Shown: piece by piece, positions 11,760 to 24,070 of the stretch
Layout: each line of letters opens with the position of its first letter
How positions within the stretch are numbered: the first letter of the stretch is position 1
Source of the DNA: Dacryopinax spathularia
Taxonomy: Eukaryota > Basidiomycota > Dacrymycetes > Dacrymycetales > Dacrymycetaceae
Assembly (NCBI GenBank): GCA_037974965.1
Contig: JBBPFI010000002.1
Span: 930,001-994,000 of the forward strand
Reading direction: 5' to 3'
Length of the DNA: 64,000 nucleotides
Program-made: the position numbers and the translations under genes
The notes under the pieces: generated by a model
What the model was told of the DNA's origin: nothing
Seen by the model: the letters and a program-made list of their open reading frames with translations, nothing else
The model's database searches: none

Positions 11760-14695
11760 GTTGCTATCGAGTCGAAGTCAGCGATGCTGCAGACACTGCA
11801 GCAACCTCAACCTACAGAGCGGTGCAGGTACTGAAGGAACGACGAGCTGGAGGTAAGCGGGCACGGAGGGCTGAGGCGAGACGAGTGCTGGCCGTTCTTA
11901 AGGTGGTCATGGGGCAGATCAAAGGAAGCACCCGAGCCTCCAAGCGGTAACTCCGAGGAATAAGAGGGCCGCGCGTACTCTAAATATTCTGAGTACAGAA
12001 GCTCAGAATGGCGAATCTGCATTGTGACTGGCAACTGGATAGCAGAACTCCGAGGAGTCCGACTGAACAAAACCCAGTTTGGTGACTCCCAGAGCGGCCA
12101 CGTCACGCACGCAGTTCCCGAGTCGTCGACCGAGCGGGCTGTCGAGCTTCCGTGACCTTCAGACCTCCATCTCGCAGCCTACTTCTCTTCTGAATTGCCG
12201 GGCGCGGTTACCGTGGATCTGTTCTAATGCAGCGATGGTGATTGATAGGGATCATTATGGCTCCGTCCAGCGAGCAAAGGCATGTGTTTGTGCATTTAAG
12301 ACAGGTCTACCGTCACGGAGGCTGCCTATCCCTGGGAGACCAGCCACGATGCCAGCATGCGGAAACGCGCTCCGTTTCATGCCCCCCAAAAGCCAGCCAG
12401 TTACACGCCGTCGACGTGCACTCGTTGTTGCCCAGTAATTGGTCAGCTATTATCGTTGACAAGTGCGAGTTATGAGCGCAAGTGGATGGGCTTGGTCATG
12501 AGTGAGTAATTGCGGGGTCGTGTTCACAAGTCCGCGGACTAGGGATCCGCATTTCGGAGGCTAATCGAATCTTGGTGTTCGGCGCGCTCGGCGAAGCGGT
12601 CCCTCTGCTCCTCCTCAAACCTTTGCGGTCACGGGCCCACAAAGCCTTTTGGATAGGACAAAGCTCTTGTACGTACAATACCCTATCGTCCAGTCGGTCC
12701 ATACACCATACTTGCGACATTCGGCGAAACGTCATGCCGCTCTCATTGCTTTCACACCCGTCACGCGCTCAAAGGCCACGCTGGCACATTCGGCTCACCG
12801 CTCCCGGGAGATCGGGAAGGTGCCTCACTCGCCTGATTCCAGTTTCTTAGGCACCAGATGCCATTTCTGATATTTCGTCGAGACCGTGCGACCTGCACTT
12901 CAAGCCCGGCGGGATCTGGCATACTCCATGCCGATAAGCAATTGCGGAACTGCTGGGAACTGCTGCGCTCTCCTCTCATCGGACCTTATCTTATCTATGC
13001 TGCTGATCCGGCTGTTCCCTTCAAGAGGAGCGGTCGTCCTGGGCTAGCCTCTTCGTCCCGAGTCTCTGGGTATACACGTCTGGAATCTCGTAGCTTGTGG
13101 ATTCCGTCGCTAGAAGGCAAGCAGGACCGATCAACCGCACTTCCGGACCCTGGGAACAACACCGCCGCGCGCGAATACATGCGAAACCACGCGTCGCTGA
13201 CGAGCCGAAAGTGCCGCGGATCAGCAGAGAGGTTCCTGTGGCTCCATCTGCATAATGCCTCTCCAAGGTCCACCCGAGCTTCGAGGCCATACATCTGTTG
13301 CGAGGGCGCTAAGCTGCGGAAACGTTACCGTATTTGCTCTCTCGAAGTTGTTTTGGAGAAAGAAGGTTGTCGTCCTTTGAGCCGAACTATTGGCCGACGC
13401 TCGTCGAAACTGCTTCTCGTGGGACTCGCTTGGTCAATCGATCTGCTCCGAGGAGTACTACAATGTCTGAACGCAACACTCGAACTCGCAACTCGGCTGA
13501 CTCTAAAGACGTACCGAGCCGGTATACTAGACGCCCCGAACAGCTCGCGCCACTTCCTGACGTCCGAAAGAATGCACAATACTCGAGAAATGATCTTTCT
13601 ACCCAGTCAGTGCTGTTGAAGTGGCACTCGACCTCGTTGGAGCATGCTGGCTAATCGAAACACCAATCAATATCAAGGCATTACATCTTCGTCTAGTCAT
13701 CAGCCAGGAGCGTGAAACGCGCAAGACACACGTACGGGAAACAAGCTTTCTTCTTTCTTTCACAAGACGATGTGCCTCCACCAGCAAGTTGGATGAACCT
13801 GGCTGTTAACCATGCGTTGGGGAACAGCCTCCGCAGCAAGGAACTACGCTCTATCTTTCGTTTCATCTTCTGGCTTACGATGCTCAAAACTGACTGGATT
13901 ACCTTCATCCCTGCCGACCTTCGATTCCAATCTATTTTCGACCTCTTATCTCGGGCGGAGCATACCTATCAGCAGTCAAGACCACGAAATACCTGAACCC
14001 AGGGTAAGTCAAGCGGCAGCGACGCCCCCCAACCTACTCGAAGGACGACCTCCCCAAAGCGAGCAAGGCACTACCTTGATCCAGGTGGAGAGGAACGTCC
14101 AAGAACTCAAGAATACCCCACATGCGGTGGAAGGAACGCTCGGCAACCGTTTCGCTTTATTCGTTTTGCCAAAACTTGAGCACTGCTTCTATGGGAGCAC
14201 AGCAGCGGCTTCTTGCTCCCAGCGCGGTCCTTGAGGCGGCACGGTGGTTGCCTTAAGGCTCGCTGCAGAAGTGGCTGAAGGCGGTCTCCCTTTCGAAGCA
14301 TATGCACACCTTTGGCAGAGCTCTGCTGAAGTGAGAGAAAGAACTGCTTCTCATCTGCGTTTCATGCTACGCGTTCTTCTCCAGACGACAGAGCCCGCCT
14401 GGAAAGAATTAGGATTATTGATACGATCGAACCCGACAAGCATCAAGGGCTGCTGGTTTCGGGATTCAGGAACCCGTTCCTGCGGGCTGTCATCTCGACG
14501 AGCCGTAGCGTCTTGTTCGGTTTGCCGTCAAATGATCAAGTGAAGCTGCACAGTACAAGGTCATCAATGTTGATAGCCCCCATGCTACTATTGTACATCG
14601 AGTCAAAGTAGTTGCATCACAATACTCTACAATGTCAAACAATACACACATCACATCACACCCTCCCCGCTCCTCCGCCCACAGTCCAACGCGGC
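11760..14695. other. Gene-poor region between catalase and PHAF1-like gene
   Basis: Nearly 3 kb with no gene I can support. The first few hundred bases must hold the catalase promoter. Several open frames exist, the longest being 253 codons at 12858-13619 (+). None shows a known domain, conserved spliced structure or coding-like composition, and opposite-strand frames of similar length overlap them. No transposon domain, tRNA or array was found. Confidence 0.5.
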
Positions 14696-16240
14696 TCAAA
14701 ACAGTACCAACCCCAAAACCTCTCCCCCCTCCCCAACCTCCAAAACAGCCCCGTCAAACCCCACCAACCTGGTAGTCTGCCCCACGAGCAGAGGACCATC
14801 GCGCGACTCGGAAGCCCGGTCGAGGATCATGCTAGGCGGGGCGTCGCCTTTGGTATCGGAGGAGTCGGGAGAGGAGAGAGAGGAGAGGTAGCGCGTGAGT
14901 GTTTCTGGGGAGGAGGAGAGGGTTATTGGTTCTTGGGCGGAGGAGGTGGTGGTTGGTGCGGGGGAGCCGGGGGGAGGGAGGGGGATGACCTGCCAGGGAC
15001 AGCGTTTGTATCGCTGAAAGAGGGCTGATCCGACCTGCGTGACTACCATGAGCATCAAGCTGACGATGGCAGCTGGTAAAGCGGTGGTAGAGGGGCACGT
15101 ACAACGTTGGAGTGAACGACGATCTTAGCGACCCGATGCGTCTCTCCATCCAACAGAAAATCCAGTCCATGCTGAAAATAATTATAGAAATCTGTCCTCG
15201 TCATCAGCACTTTCCTACCTCCCTACTCTCAAAAGCTGCAACGCACATGAATTCCCCTCCTCTTCACCACCGCCCCCAGCGGCGGAAGTGTGAATTGTCA
15301 TTCGCTCATCGGTCTTGTAGTGCACTCTTAGTGGTGGCCCGAGGTCGGCGAGGAGGTCTTCGGCTGTTGTGTAGTTCAGCCGGATTTGGGTTGGTGGGCT
15401 TGGGTCAGATGTATGGCGGGGAGCGTGAAAGTGGAGTGTTATGCCTTCGTGTATCTGTCCCATGTATCAGATAAGGCCAGAGGAGGGTTGACTAGAAGGA
15501 GGGGAAGCGCAGAGTTGAGCAGACATGGACGTACTCGAATATCAGCCCGCTTCAGCTCGCCAACCATGGAATCACAGAACCGAAGGCCGTCCTCTTCTTC
15601 CCCCTCTGAAGAATCTCGGTCCTTGTCCCGCTGCACGACCACAATCCGATCCACATGATCCTCTCTCCCTCCTCCTGCTCCTCCTCGCTTGCCTTCCGCA
15701 TCCTTCTCCGCGCGCAAGAACTCGAACACCACCCCCGGATATATGAGCCTCCTCTTCCCCCTATACGTGGGTCCAAAGATAGCGTTCACGTCACTCCTCT
15801 TGAATGTCTGTTGAGGTCCAGCAATTGGTTGTCCTTTGTACACGAGCCTCAGCCCAGCATGTGGTGGGACGGGCGTGAGAGGATGGAGCAGGATCGTATG
15901 TAAGCGCTGGGTGAGGCCGGTGAAGAGGAGGGAGATGTGTGGCGGGAGAGTTAGGATGATGGGTGATGTTGAAGGGGATTTGTCCTGCGTCAACAGCTTG
16001 TCAGTAAACCCCAGCCATAGAAAGGGATGGGAGCATACGTTATTGTCGAACTTGATCTCGACCTGCGGGAAGCGTGCTTTGCTCTCGCGAAGCGTATCAA
16101 GTACGTTCCAGAGTGATGCTCCTATCCCAGCATGCATTAGAGGCGCTTCGGCAGCACGAGGCAGGGGTGAAGGGAGACCGACCGATCTCGAATGGTCCTA
16201 CGCCTTGGCCGGTCCGGACATCCAGCTCCAGCACTGACAT
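14696..16240 (-). CDS. PHAF1 / UPF0183 family protein
   Basis: Six exons: 16183..16240, 16039..16121, 15535..15984, 15247..15454, 15103..15191, 14696..15034. They give 408 residues, close to the family's 400-430. Family hallmarks: an opening like MSVLELDVRTGQGVGPFEIG, then ASLWNVLDTLRE and a LPPHISLLFTGLTQRLHTI segment. Next come FGPTYRGKRRLIYPGVVFEF, then LLADLGPPLRVHYKTDERM and FYNYFQHGLDFLLDGETHRV. Human PHAF1 (C16orf70) binds phosphoinositides with BCAS3 at phagophores. The fungal role is less clear. The first intron has an unusual GTCGGT donor but a good CTCTAATG branch-like site. An acidic insert around residues 190-215 and a Pro/Ser-rich stretch before the C-terminus look disordered. 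It is divergent from the RNA-binding protein gene, with only about 100 bp between start codons. Confidence 0.9.
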
Positions 16241-16341
16241 ACTAGCCTTCTTCCTAGGGTAGCTAGACAGTTGATGGTGGAGATCGGGGTGGTGGTCAAC
16301 CAGAGGTCGACGACCCCTAAGTAGAAGTCAGGGACGCGCTG
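16241..16341. promoter_or_regulatory. Short bidirectional promoter between PHAF1-like and RBM18-like genes
   Basis: Two divergent start codons are separated by 101 bp (206 bp if the RNA-binding protein uses its second ATG at 16447). Both transcripts must start in or around this interval. No TATA box is visible. Confidence 0.5.
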
Positions 16342-17454
16342 ATGCAGCACACTGACGCCCACCATAAGCGCCCATCACGTCCCTACTCTCCTGAGACTCC
16401 CCTACCTTCTCCTCCTCCTGCTAGGCAGACGGAGAGCAGTATACCCATGTCCTCTTCTACAACGCGACTAGAGGCAACTACCACTCCCAGTGGGCTCATC
16501 ACCCTCCCCGCACTTGACGACACCAGCGAGTCAGCAGAAGCCGGGCCGTCTAAGCCGTCCGCACCGCAAATCAGGCAGGACAGGCTCTATGTCGGGAACC
16601 TGCATCCTTCCGTTGACGAGTTCGTCCCACCCTCACTCCTACTTACTATTCCACACACAAAAACTGATGTGGAGATGGGTGCGAACAGGTATACGCTCAT
16701 TAAGGCGTTCGAACGGTTTGGGAAGATCACCTCGCTCGACTTCCTATTTCATAAGGCCGGGCCGCAGAAGGGCAAGCCCAGGGGATATGCATTTATCGAG
16801 TACTCCTCCAAAGACGTGCGTCGCCATCCCACTCTACTTCTATTTCCCCCCCTTGCCAGCGTACTAACACCACGAATAGGAAGCACTCAAAGCGATGATA
16901 ACGATGCACGACAAGCTCGTCCGGGGCCGAAACCTCGTAGTAACGTTCGCGCACCAAGCACCGAGCGTGGACGACCCGGGAAAGCTGGGGAAGAGGCGTG
17001 TTGACACAGGCCGGCCAACAGCGCTGAGCTTGATGAAGACGCAGGGGAGATTAAGGTGCGTGCTTGTTCTCTCTTTCGCTGCTCCTGGGCTGCGCCGAGG
17101 GTTGGGCTGATGCAGGGGAACAGGACGAACGATAAGATCCGAGTGCTGGAACGCAAGCTCGCGCAATTGGAGAAAGAGAAGCCTACCGCCCTTGACCCAG
17201 GCTCGGGATCGGCATCGGGATCTTCAACACCCACTCAACCGCCTCCGACCTCGCTCCCCGCTCCTCCTCCAACTCTCCCGGCGAAACCGTCTTCCACTCT
17301 TGTCCCTGCACAGACAACCGCGACGACGGCGACGGGAGCTGGTGGACAGCCGGTAGGGGCGACGGTCAGGAGACTGAAGGACCAGCCGCCGGATCTGAAG
17401 ACGTTGATGGAGATGCAGCGGAAAGAGAAGCTGAAGAAGGTGTTGGGGAGGTAA
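16342..17454 (+). CDS. RBM18-like RNA-binding protein (one RRM)
   Basis: Four exons: 16342..16619, 16689..16815, 16880..17055, 17124..17454, giving 303 residues with closed phases. One RRM spans roughly residues 74-160, with RNP2 LYVGNL and RNP1 GKPRGYAFIEY. The segment ITSLDFLFHKAGPQKGKPRG between them is the distinguishing feature of RBM18-type proteins. After the RRM comes a basic region, a short predicted coiled helix (NDKIRVLERKLAQLEKEK) and a low-complexity Pro/Thr/Ala linker ending in a Lys-rich tail. Family knowledge gives nuclear RNA binding, but no specific target is known. An in-frame ATG at 16447 would remove the first 35 low-complexity residues and could be the real start. Confidence 0.88.
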
Positions 17455-17957
17455 CGCTCGCCGAGCTGGGTCTGTGGTGAGGAACTTTTCGAGATGGGTA
17501 CGGCCCAGAGCTGGGAGTCGACGTATCCGAGCCAGCATGGAGGAGAGGGCCGTTGAGGGCGAATATGTTGGGCCTTCCTCGTGCAGCATGAGTAGTAAAT
17601 GGGCCCAATTTGGCTGTGCGATGGGTATTGGCTTGCGCCGCACTCGCACGATATTGGTGCTCGACAAAAGACGAGCTGAGCAGGATGATGACAGCCAATA
17701 GATAATCGCAGAACGATCACTGTAAAATACAATACACTCTTCTCGTCTGTCACCCACTCTCTTCCATTGCCTCCTCCCGTCTCGTGTCCAGCTCATACGA
17801 AAAGCCCAAACAAGCTCATGCAAGACGTTAAATACATCAGGTCAGAAAGTCTCTGCGCCCCCCCCCCCCCCTCCCCACCCCGCCCTCTCTCACTCATCAT
17901 CACCAGACCAGCCAGGCCGCCGCTCGGTCTCAAGTTTGCCAGCTCGCCCGAGGCTCG
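17455..17957. other. Intergenic with poly-C / CT-rich tract
   Basis: About 500 bp between convergent genes. It contains an uninterrupted C run at about 17859-17868 inside a CT-rich stretch. No gene is seen. It probably holds both 3' UTRs. Confidence 0.55.
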
Positions 17958-19117
17958 CTAAACGCTCGCAGGTGGACTAGCAGGCACATGGTCCTCCTTG
18001 CCCCCCTCCTCGTCGGCAGCGGAATGGCTCAACACCCCCCATCTCCTCTCCTCCTCCTCGACCTCCCGCATAAAGTCCTCCTCGCTCCCACCCCATTCGG
18101 CCCCGGGGACCTGCTCGCCCTTCTCGTCCAGCACGCCCCAAGGCGGGTAGAGCGGCGCTAGCAGTTGCCTGGGGTCTTCCGGCTCGGGACTGTCGCGCAG
18201 GAGCAGGATCGGCCCTCTGTCCCTGATCACGAGGAGCCTGAACAAGGGCGTGTAGAGTCTTTCCCCCTCCGGAGAGACACCCGTGTCCCATCTATCTCCT
18301 TCCTCCTCCTTTACGCCCCTGGCCTCCCACTTCGTGCCATCGTACCCCATCGTCACGCTCCCCCCTTTCTCGCTCGACAAATACCGCGCATAAGCCGCGC
18401 ATCGCGTCACTTCCGCCACCAGGTGCTTTCCGGAGAGCGAGGGCTCGGAGATGAGGGACTTGAGGGAGGTGCGGTTGGGGATTGAGAGGGTTTGGGAGGA
18501 GAGGGTCGTTAGGACTGCTCCCCTGTCGGAGGTGAATGCGATGTGCCCGCGGGTAGGGTAGGTCTGGATCGTTTTGTCCGGTCTGGGGGATGATCAGTCA
18601 CTGTCGACCCGATAAGGCGGGGATAGTGCGTTGGAAAGGGCGCGTGGACTAGGGTAGAGCAGGAGGCCAGGCTCAGAATAGGAGAGGGCGGGAGAACGCA
18701 CACTTTACAGTCCTTCCCATACGTCAACGCCCGAGCATTCTTGCTGATCGTCCAGCATTCCCTCTGCTCATCAACAACACTGTTGATCTCTCCTCCCACA
18801 CCTCCCAGTCCCAACCCCAGCCCAACGCCCCCAAGGCCATGCCCAACAGCCGGCAAGCCCTTCTCGCTAGTGGAGCCAGGGACGACCTCCTCCGCCTTCC
18901 TTATCCCGTACTTCTCTGCGTACCCTTCGGAGTAGATGTTCCCTTCGCGCGAGAAGGCGCCGGTTTCGGGGCTGAGGAGGCCGTAGTCCCCTGGTTGGAT
19001 GGGCGTGAGGGGCTCGAAGGAGGACCATTGGAGCCGGGAGCCGGTGAAGATCAGGTCGGCGTATTTGCGCTGTGCGTGGGGCGGGAGGGCGCTCGTGGTG
19101 GTCGTACTGGTGCTCAT
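17958..19117 (-). CDS. Conserved-looking fungal protein of unknown function
   Basis: Two exons, 18702..19117 and 17958..18582, separated by a 119-nt intron with a GTGCGT donor, giving 346 residues. I do not recognise the family. It starts with a Ser/Thr run and then a compact globular-looking block (ADLIFTGSRLQWSSFEPLTP, GDYGLLSPETGAF). A Gly/Leu-rich stretch follows (GLGGVGLGLGLGGVG), then a second block across the junction (CKVPDKTIQTYPTRGHIAF). The C-terminus is acidic and Glu-rich. No signal peptide or membrane helix is visible. The donor one step earlier would break the frame, which supports the junction used. It is convergent with the RNA-binding protein gene. Confidence 0.78.
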
Positions 19118-22100
19118 CGTGCGCGTCTCTTGGCTTGAAGTGAGGTCGAGGGAGGGAAAGAAAGGGCGTATATGAGGGATGTAGGAGGCGTCGCCGCAGG
19201 ACTGGATTTGCTGATCTTCTGCACCACGACCTGCACCAGCAGCACTAGTGGGCAGTGTCACCCGCTGGCTGGCAGAACCCGGATCAACGCGTTCTTCGTT
19301 CAACCGTTACGTAGCTGATAACTGCTGACCCGTACGATACGGCTACCGATGTGGACGATGCTGATGATGATTGATGACTGGGTCCAGCAATACAATGGTA
19401 CACGGCCGGATTTGTGCCAGCGAACTGTGTGATGCGGTCGATCCTTCTGCAGCTGTCCACACCGTTCACTCGGATACGCGTCTGATGGGGACCGGTACGG
19501 TGGGGTTCGAGGGACAGGATTAGGCACTTCGGCTGCCTGTGTTCTGCAGACCTAAGTATTTGGCTTGGCACGAAGTTTTGAAGAGGAGGAGGAAGGAGAA
19601 GAAGCAGAGAAGAAACGATGAGGAGGGGAAAGAGGCATAAGGGCATCAATAGGTACAAGGCACGCCATACGCAATTGCAGCCCCTCGCCCCCTTCCTCCT
19701 CCCTCCCATGGCCAAACGCTCGGAGTATGCCTGCCCGCGCTGTCTCTAGCGCTTTTCCACACGAGCGAAAACAAGCCCGGCGCCTACTTGCCTGTCAAAT
19801 CATGTCAGACGGTATTCAATATATTCTTCAGCCCGGGGAGGAGGGGTTGGGGGGATGACGGTATCGACCGGCGCCGATCCGGTTCGATTCTTTTCGATCC
19901 AGGGACCAAATCACCAAACGCACGAGCAGCAGCAGCCTAATCCCCAGCGGGAGAAGAAGGCTAAAAACGAAGAAGAAGAAGAGAAGTTGAAGTGAGTGGC
20001 CGCTGCTGTCAGCCCGCTGTCCCCTGCCCGGCCTCACGCGGCACTTCCATTCCCCGAAACTGAACCACCACCGAGAGATGGCGGAACCAAGGCCGGGCAG
20101 ATTGGTAACGTCTCGGTCAGCAGCGACCGGACCTGATACACTGATACACTCCTCCACTCCCGCTTTCTGAGAGGAGCACATTCAGTCTTGCCTTTTTGCT
20201 CAGTGTCTGCTGGCGCCCTACGCCCGTGGACGGTGATGAGGGAATGACCATGGGGGGCGAAAGTGAGCGAATTGTGCCGCCGCCGCGCCGGGTGGAGAGG
20301 GCGGGGATGACAGGATCTAAGACAGATATTTCTATTGCTGGGTTTCACTGTCGGGCGCTCCTATCTGACGACTAGATACTCGCCCGACGGTTCTTGCCCG
20401 AGGGCGCATCTCCTCGCTCCCGAATAAGAGGCGGCGCCGAATTCGGCGGATTCTCCCTTCGCTGGAGATGATACCTGATACCTGTTCCAAGTCGCTAGTA
20501 CATATAAGCATTGAGCCGCTGCTACACGATCTGTGTGGAGAGTGTATAGCACTTTTCTGGGCCATTATAGGAACGGGAATCCAGCTTCTCAGCCCTTCCC
20601 ACGGGATTGCACCGCCGCCGGCGAGACGCGTGGCCCAGCACAAATTCTGTGGCCAGACTGACACAGTTGAAGAACAGCTAAGCTGTCTGTTACGAAAGAT
20701 CGACAGATCGGTGATACAACCCCCGTACGTGCGTACTGTATGAGGAAGGGTAGGAGGTCACGTAACGGCTTGGGGAAGCGAGGAGAAGCGGGGTTCTTCA
20801 TCAGGCGCTTTAGGGTTAAGAGGATGGAGATCAGCGTGAGTAGGAAGACTGTGATCGGAGACGTTGGATCGATTGCTAAAAGAAGTGCATAGGCTTGGTG
20901 ATATGTAGCTGTTAGTGGTTAAGCTCGGTCCGGCGACTGACTAACCTCGTCATGGAATAGCTACTTTACGGTCCTCTGATCTCACAGTTTCCCGAGTGTT
21001 CAACAAGGAGCACCGTCCCGCTAGACTGACTAACCTCGTCATGGAATAGCTACTTTACGGTCCTCTGATCTCACAGTTTCCCGAGTGTTCAACAAGGAGC
21101 ACCGTCCCGCTCAACTTAGCACGTCCCCGGGAAGACTGCTCGAGACTCACTGCTAAGAACTTCCAAATAGCAGAATCACCGAAGGCTCTGACGACGCCCC
21201 AAACCTTCAAGCTTAGCCACGATCCCATCGGATTCGGATCGAGTTGTGGCCACCGCAAAGCTGGTATCAACAGGCTACGCACAAAGGTTTTACTTAGGCC
21301 GACCACGACGGCATCGGCCTCTACCGTACACAAGCCTAACCCTCCTCTGAGCTCACTGACTTCCCCAACCCAAAATTTTCATGCTTAACCCGGATCTCCC
21401 TAGCACTTCCGTGACTTCCCCAAACCGTACTAGAGTGGCCAACCGGCCTCCCGCGCCACGGCACACAACACACAAACTGAGGCAGATCTTCCAACTACAG
21501 TATTTGCATATCCTTGACCGCTTGCTGCCCAACAATCGGGCAAAACCGGAGTCCGAGGAAGATGAAGCTGGACCGGAGATTCGAGTGACATGTATCGCCG
21601 GTCCTGAGTCCTCCTCATGTTCATCCTGACGTACTCCGTCGGGTTTACTCCTGTCCCCTAAGAGGAAACAGAATCGTAGGCGGGGCTTCTTCTCAAACTC
21701 GGTGCTTAGGCAGCCCAAGCGTGTCAGTGAGACGATCTGCGAGGAAGAAAATCGGGAAAGTCGGGCAAGATCGGAGATTTTAAGGTCGAGTTTGTAAGGC
21801 TCAAGATCAGGCGGTCGGAGTTGACTCAGCATCCAACTACTCCCTCCGAACTCTGCTCTCGCGCAGCGTTCTGAAGGATTCCGAACTCTCGAAACTCTCG
21901 AACTCTCGAGTTCGATGCGTAGCATCTGTCCTGTCGGCCTGTCGACCGTAGAAGTGCGTGTGAGAGGACAGGACCGAGCCTCACCCTCAGCCTGAGCGAG
22001 GGCGGCTGCGCTCTGAAAGCCCGATAAGATATACGGTATCCATTCATAAACAAACAGGTCGTGACTTCGTCTATTACATCTTCGTACAATCTCCAAAGCT

Positions 22101-22160
22101 TCCCTTGCAGACGTATCCGATCTCCCTTTCCCGTTCTCGGTCTCGTAGTACAATCGTCGT
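19118..22160. other. Gene-poor region with a tandem duplication
   Basis: About 3 kb without a supportable gene. The left end must be the promoter of the unknown protein, and the right end the 3' UTR of the transporter. A 266-codon minus-strand frame at 21353-22153 starts just after the transporter stop and looks non-coding. The exact tandem duplication inside is listed separately. Confidence 0.5.
20935..21111. repeat. Exact tandem duplication, 88 bp with period 89
   Basis: The stretch 20935-21022 recurs at 21024-21111 with no difference that I could find by reading. Both copies begin GACTGACTAACCTCGTCATG and end at CACCGTCCCGCT. It lies in non-coding sequence, and exact identity suggests a very recent event or an assembly artefact. 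Confidence 0.9.
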
Positions 22161-24070
22161 CTAGATCGTATACCTGTATCCAGACCACTTGTCTCCCTTG
22201 TCCCTCTGCATCACATATCAGCATGCTAAACTTCGGCGAAGAGGAAAGAAAAAAGAAAAGGAAAGCGAACGTACCCTCGCCTCCTCAACCGTCGCATACA
22301 CCCCATTCCGCCTCGCTTTCTCCCCCTTCTCCCCCTCCGCCCCCTCCACACCCACCAACCCAATAACCTCGTCCCTCTCCCCCCTGTCCCGGGCCGCGTT
22401 CTCCCGCTTCAACCCGATCATCATCACCACCGTGCTCACGAACCCTATACATATGTACACCAGCACGATGATATGCCCCAAGCGATACCAGGGCGTATCC
22501 TGCGCTCGGTAGATATTGCTCGACACTGCTCCGTTGAGGTTCCCAAACCCGATCACCATCGCCAGTGCTACGCTGCGCTTGTACGAGCCTTCGATGTTGT
22601 TGCTCACCAGGGCGATGGTGTTGGGGATTAGTGGGTAGATGCCCGAGGCGGCGAGGTAGACGGCGAAGTAGGACAGGGCGGGGGAACGGGACGCGATGAG
22701 GATTATGTACCCTGCTGCGCCGAGGGAGAGGAAGATGAGGTTGAAGATTGCGCGGTGTTGGCGGCGGTCGGCGAGGTAGCCGACGCCGCAGGTGAGGATA
22801 CAGGCCCAGACGTAGACGGGGACGGAGAGGAGGTTGGCGGGGGTTGCGGTGTATCCTGCGGGCGCATGCGTTAGCAACAGTCGTCTTCCGACACTTCGGG
22901 GAGAAAAGACGAGGAAAAACGGGAGGAGAAGAAGAAAAGGAAGAAGAAAGGGAAGAGAGAAGGAGGATAAACTCACCAAGCTGGTTAATGATACTCGGCG
23001 TAAACAGCGAAAACGCATACAGCGGCGCATCCACGCCCATATAAGCCAGCATCCCCACCCAGACCTTCCAGTCCCACACCGCGTCCCACACATACTTGAA
23101 CCTAAACCTCTCGCCCGCAGCCGAGAACTGGTCGTCTTCCTGCAAACGCCGGACGACGAAGGCGCGTTCTTCCTCGGTGAGGAACTTGGCTGTGTCCGGG
23201 AAGTCTTGCACGATCCAGAAGGATGCGGCGCCTGCGAGGACGGTGGCGAGGCCTTCTATTATGAAGATCCAGGCCTGCACGCGGTCGGTAAGTATTGGTT
23301 TTGAAGGAAGGGGAGAGGAAAGGGACGTACCCAGGCGGGCTTGTCACCGACACCTTCCATGTTGCTGATCGCGGCTGCGAGGAGACCGCCAAACGCACCC
23401 GAAACCGTAGCAGCAGAGAAGAACACGGCCGCCCTAATCCCAAACTCCGACCGTTTATACCAGCTGCATATATGCGGTCAGCCATGCCCCACCTCAATTC
23501 TGTAAAAGACCAAACGTACCAGGAAAGATAGTAGTTCACCCCCGGGAACAACCCCGCCTCGAACAGCCCCAAGAACCAGCGCATCGTCAGCAGTCCGCCG
23601 TAGTCGTGCACCAAGCCCTGGACGGTCATCATAATCCCCCACATGAGCATCGTGAAGCTGAGCCAGATGCTCGGTCTGAGCCGCTTGAGGAAGACGTTGC
23701 TGGGGACCTCGAAGAAAGCATACGAGATGAAGAATATCGTCAGGGCGATGAGGTACTGTTTGTCCGTTATGTGCAGGTCTTGTTCCAGGTGGTAGAGCTT
23801 GGCGTTGCCGATACTGGTGCGGTCGAGGAAGGAGAGAAGGTAGAGGACGGACAGCCAGGGGACGAGGTACCAGTCGAGCTTGCGCAGGAGCTGGCGCTCG
23901 GTCTCGTGGTGCGGGAGTTCTGCCAGGAGCTGGGAGGGAGACTCCTGGAGCTTGGCTTCGAAAGAGGCGGTGTGCTTCCCGTGCGGGTGGGCGTGTGGGT
24001 GGGCGGGAGGCGCAGGGGCGCGCGAGGTGTCCTCGACGAAGGAGGAGGTGGGCTTGCTTTCGACATCCAT
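22161..24070 (-). CDS. MFS transporter, allantoate permease (ACS) type
   Basis: Five exons: 23520..24070, 23331..23463, 22977..23274, 22275..22855, 22161..22205, with introns of 56, 56, 121 and 69 nt, giving 535 residues. The cytosolic N-terminus (His/Pro-rich) is followed by RKLDWYLVPWLSVLYLLSFL and DRTSIGNAKL, typical of the Dal5-like anion:cation symporter family. The spliced LSCWYKRSEFGIRAA and KPAWAWIFIIEG motifs and the final GDKWSGYRYTI are also characteristic. About 12 membrane helices are expected, with a long central cytosolic loop. Family members import allantoate, nicotinate, vitamins or similar carboxylates at the plasma membrane, but the substrate cannot be read from sequence. 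The third intron contains a long pyrimidine tract. Confidence 0.93.

Noticed and set aside
12858-13619. 253-codon open frame on the plus strand
   Set aside because: No recognisable domain, no splice partners, unusual composition, and comparable frames on the opposite strand. Likely chance in GC-balanced sequence.
19870-19900. GGTTCGATTC-like T-loop resembling a tRNA
   Set aside because: Flanking bases do not form a T-stem or acceptor stem, so no cloverleaf can be drawn.
21353-22153. 266-codon open frame on the minus strand just after the transporter
   Set aside because: It begins inside the transporter 3' UTR once the last exon is spliced correctly, and it shows no family resemblance.
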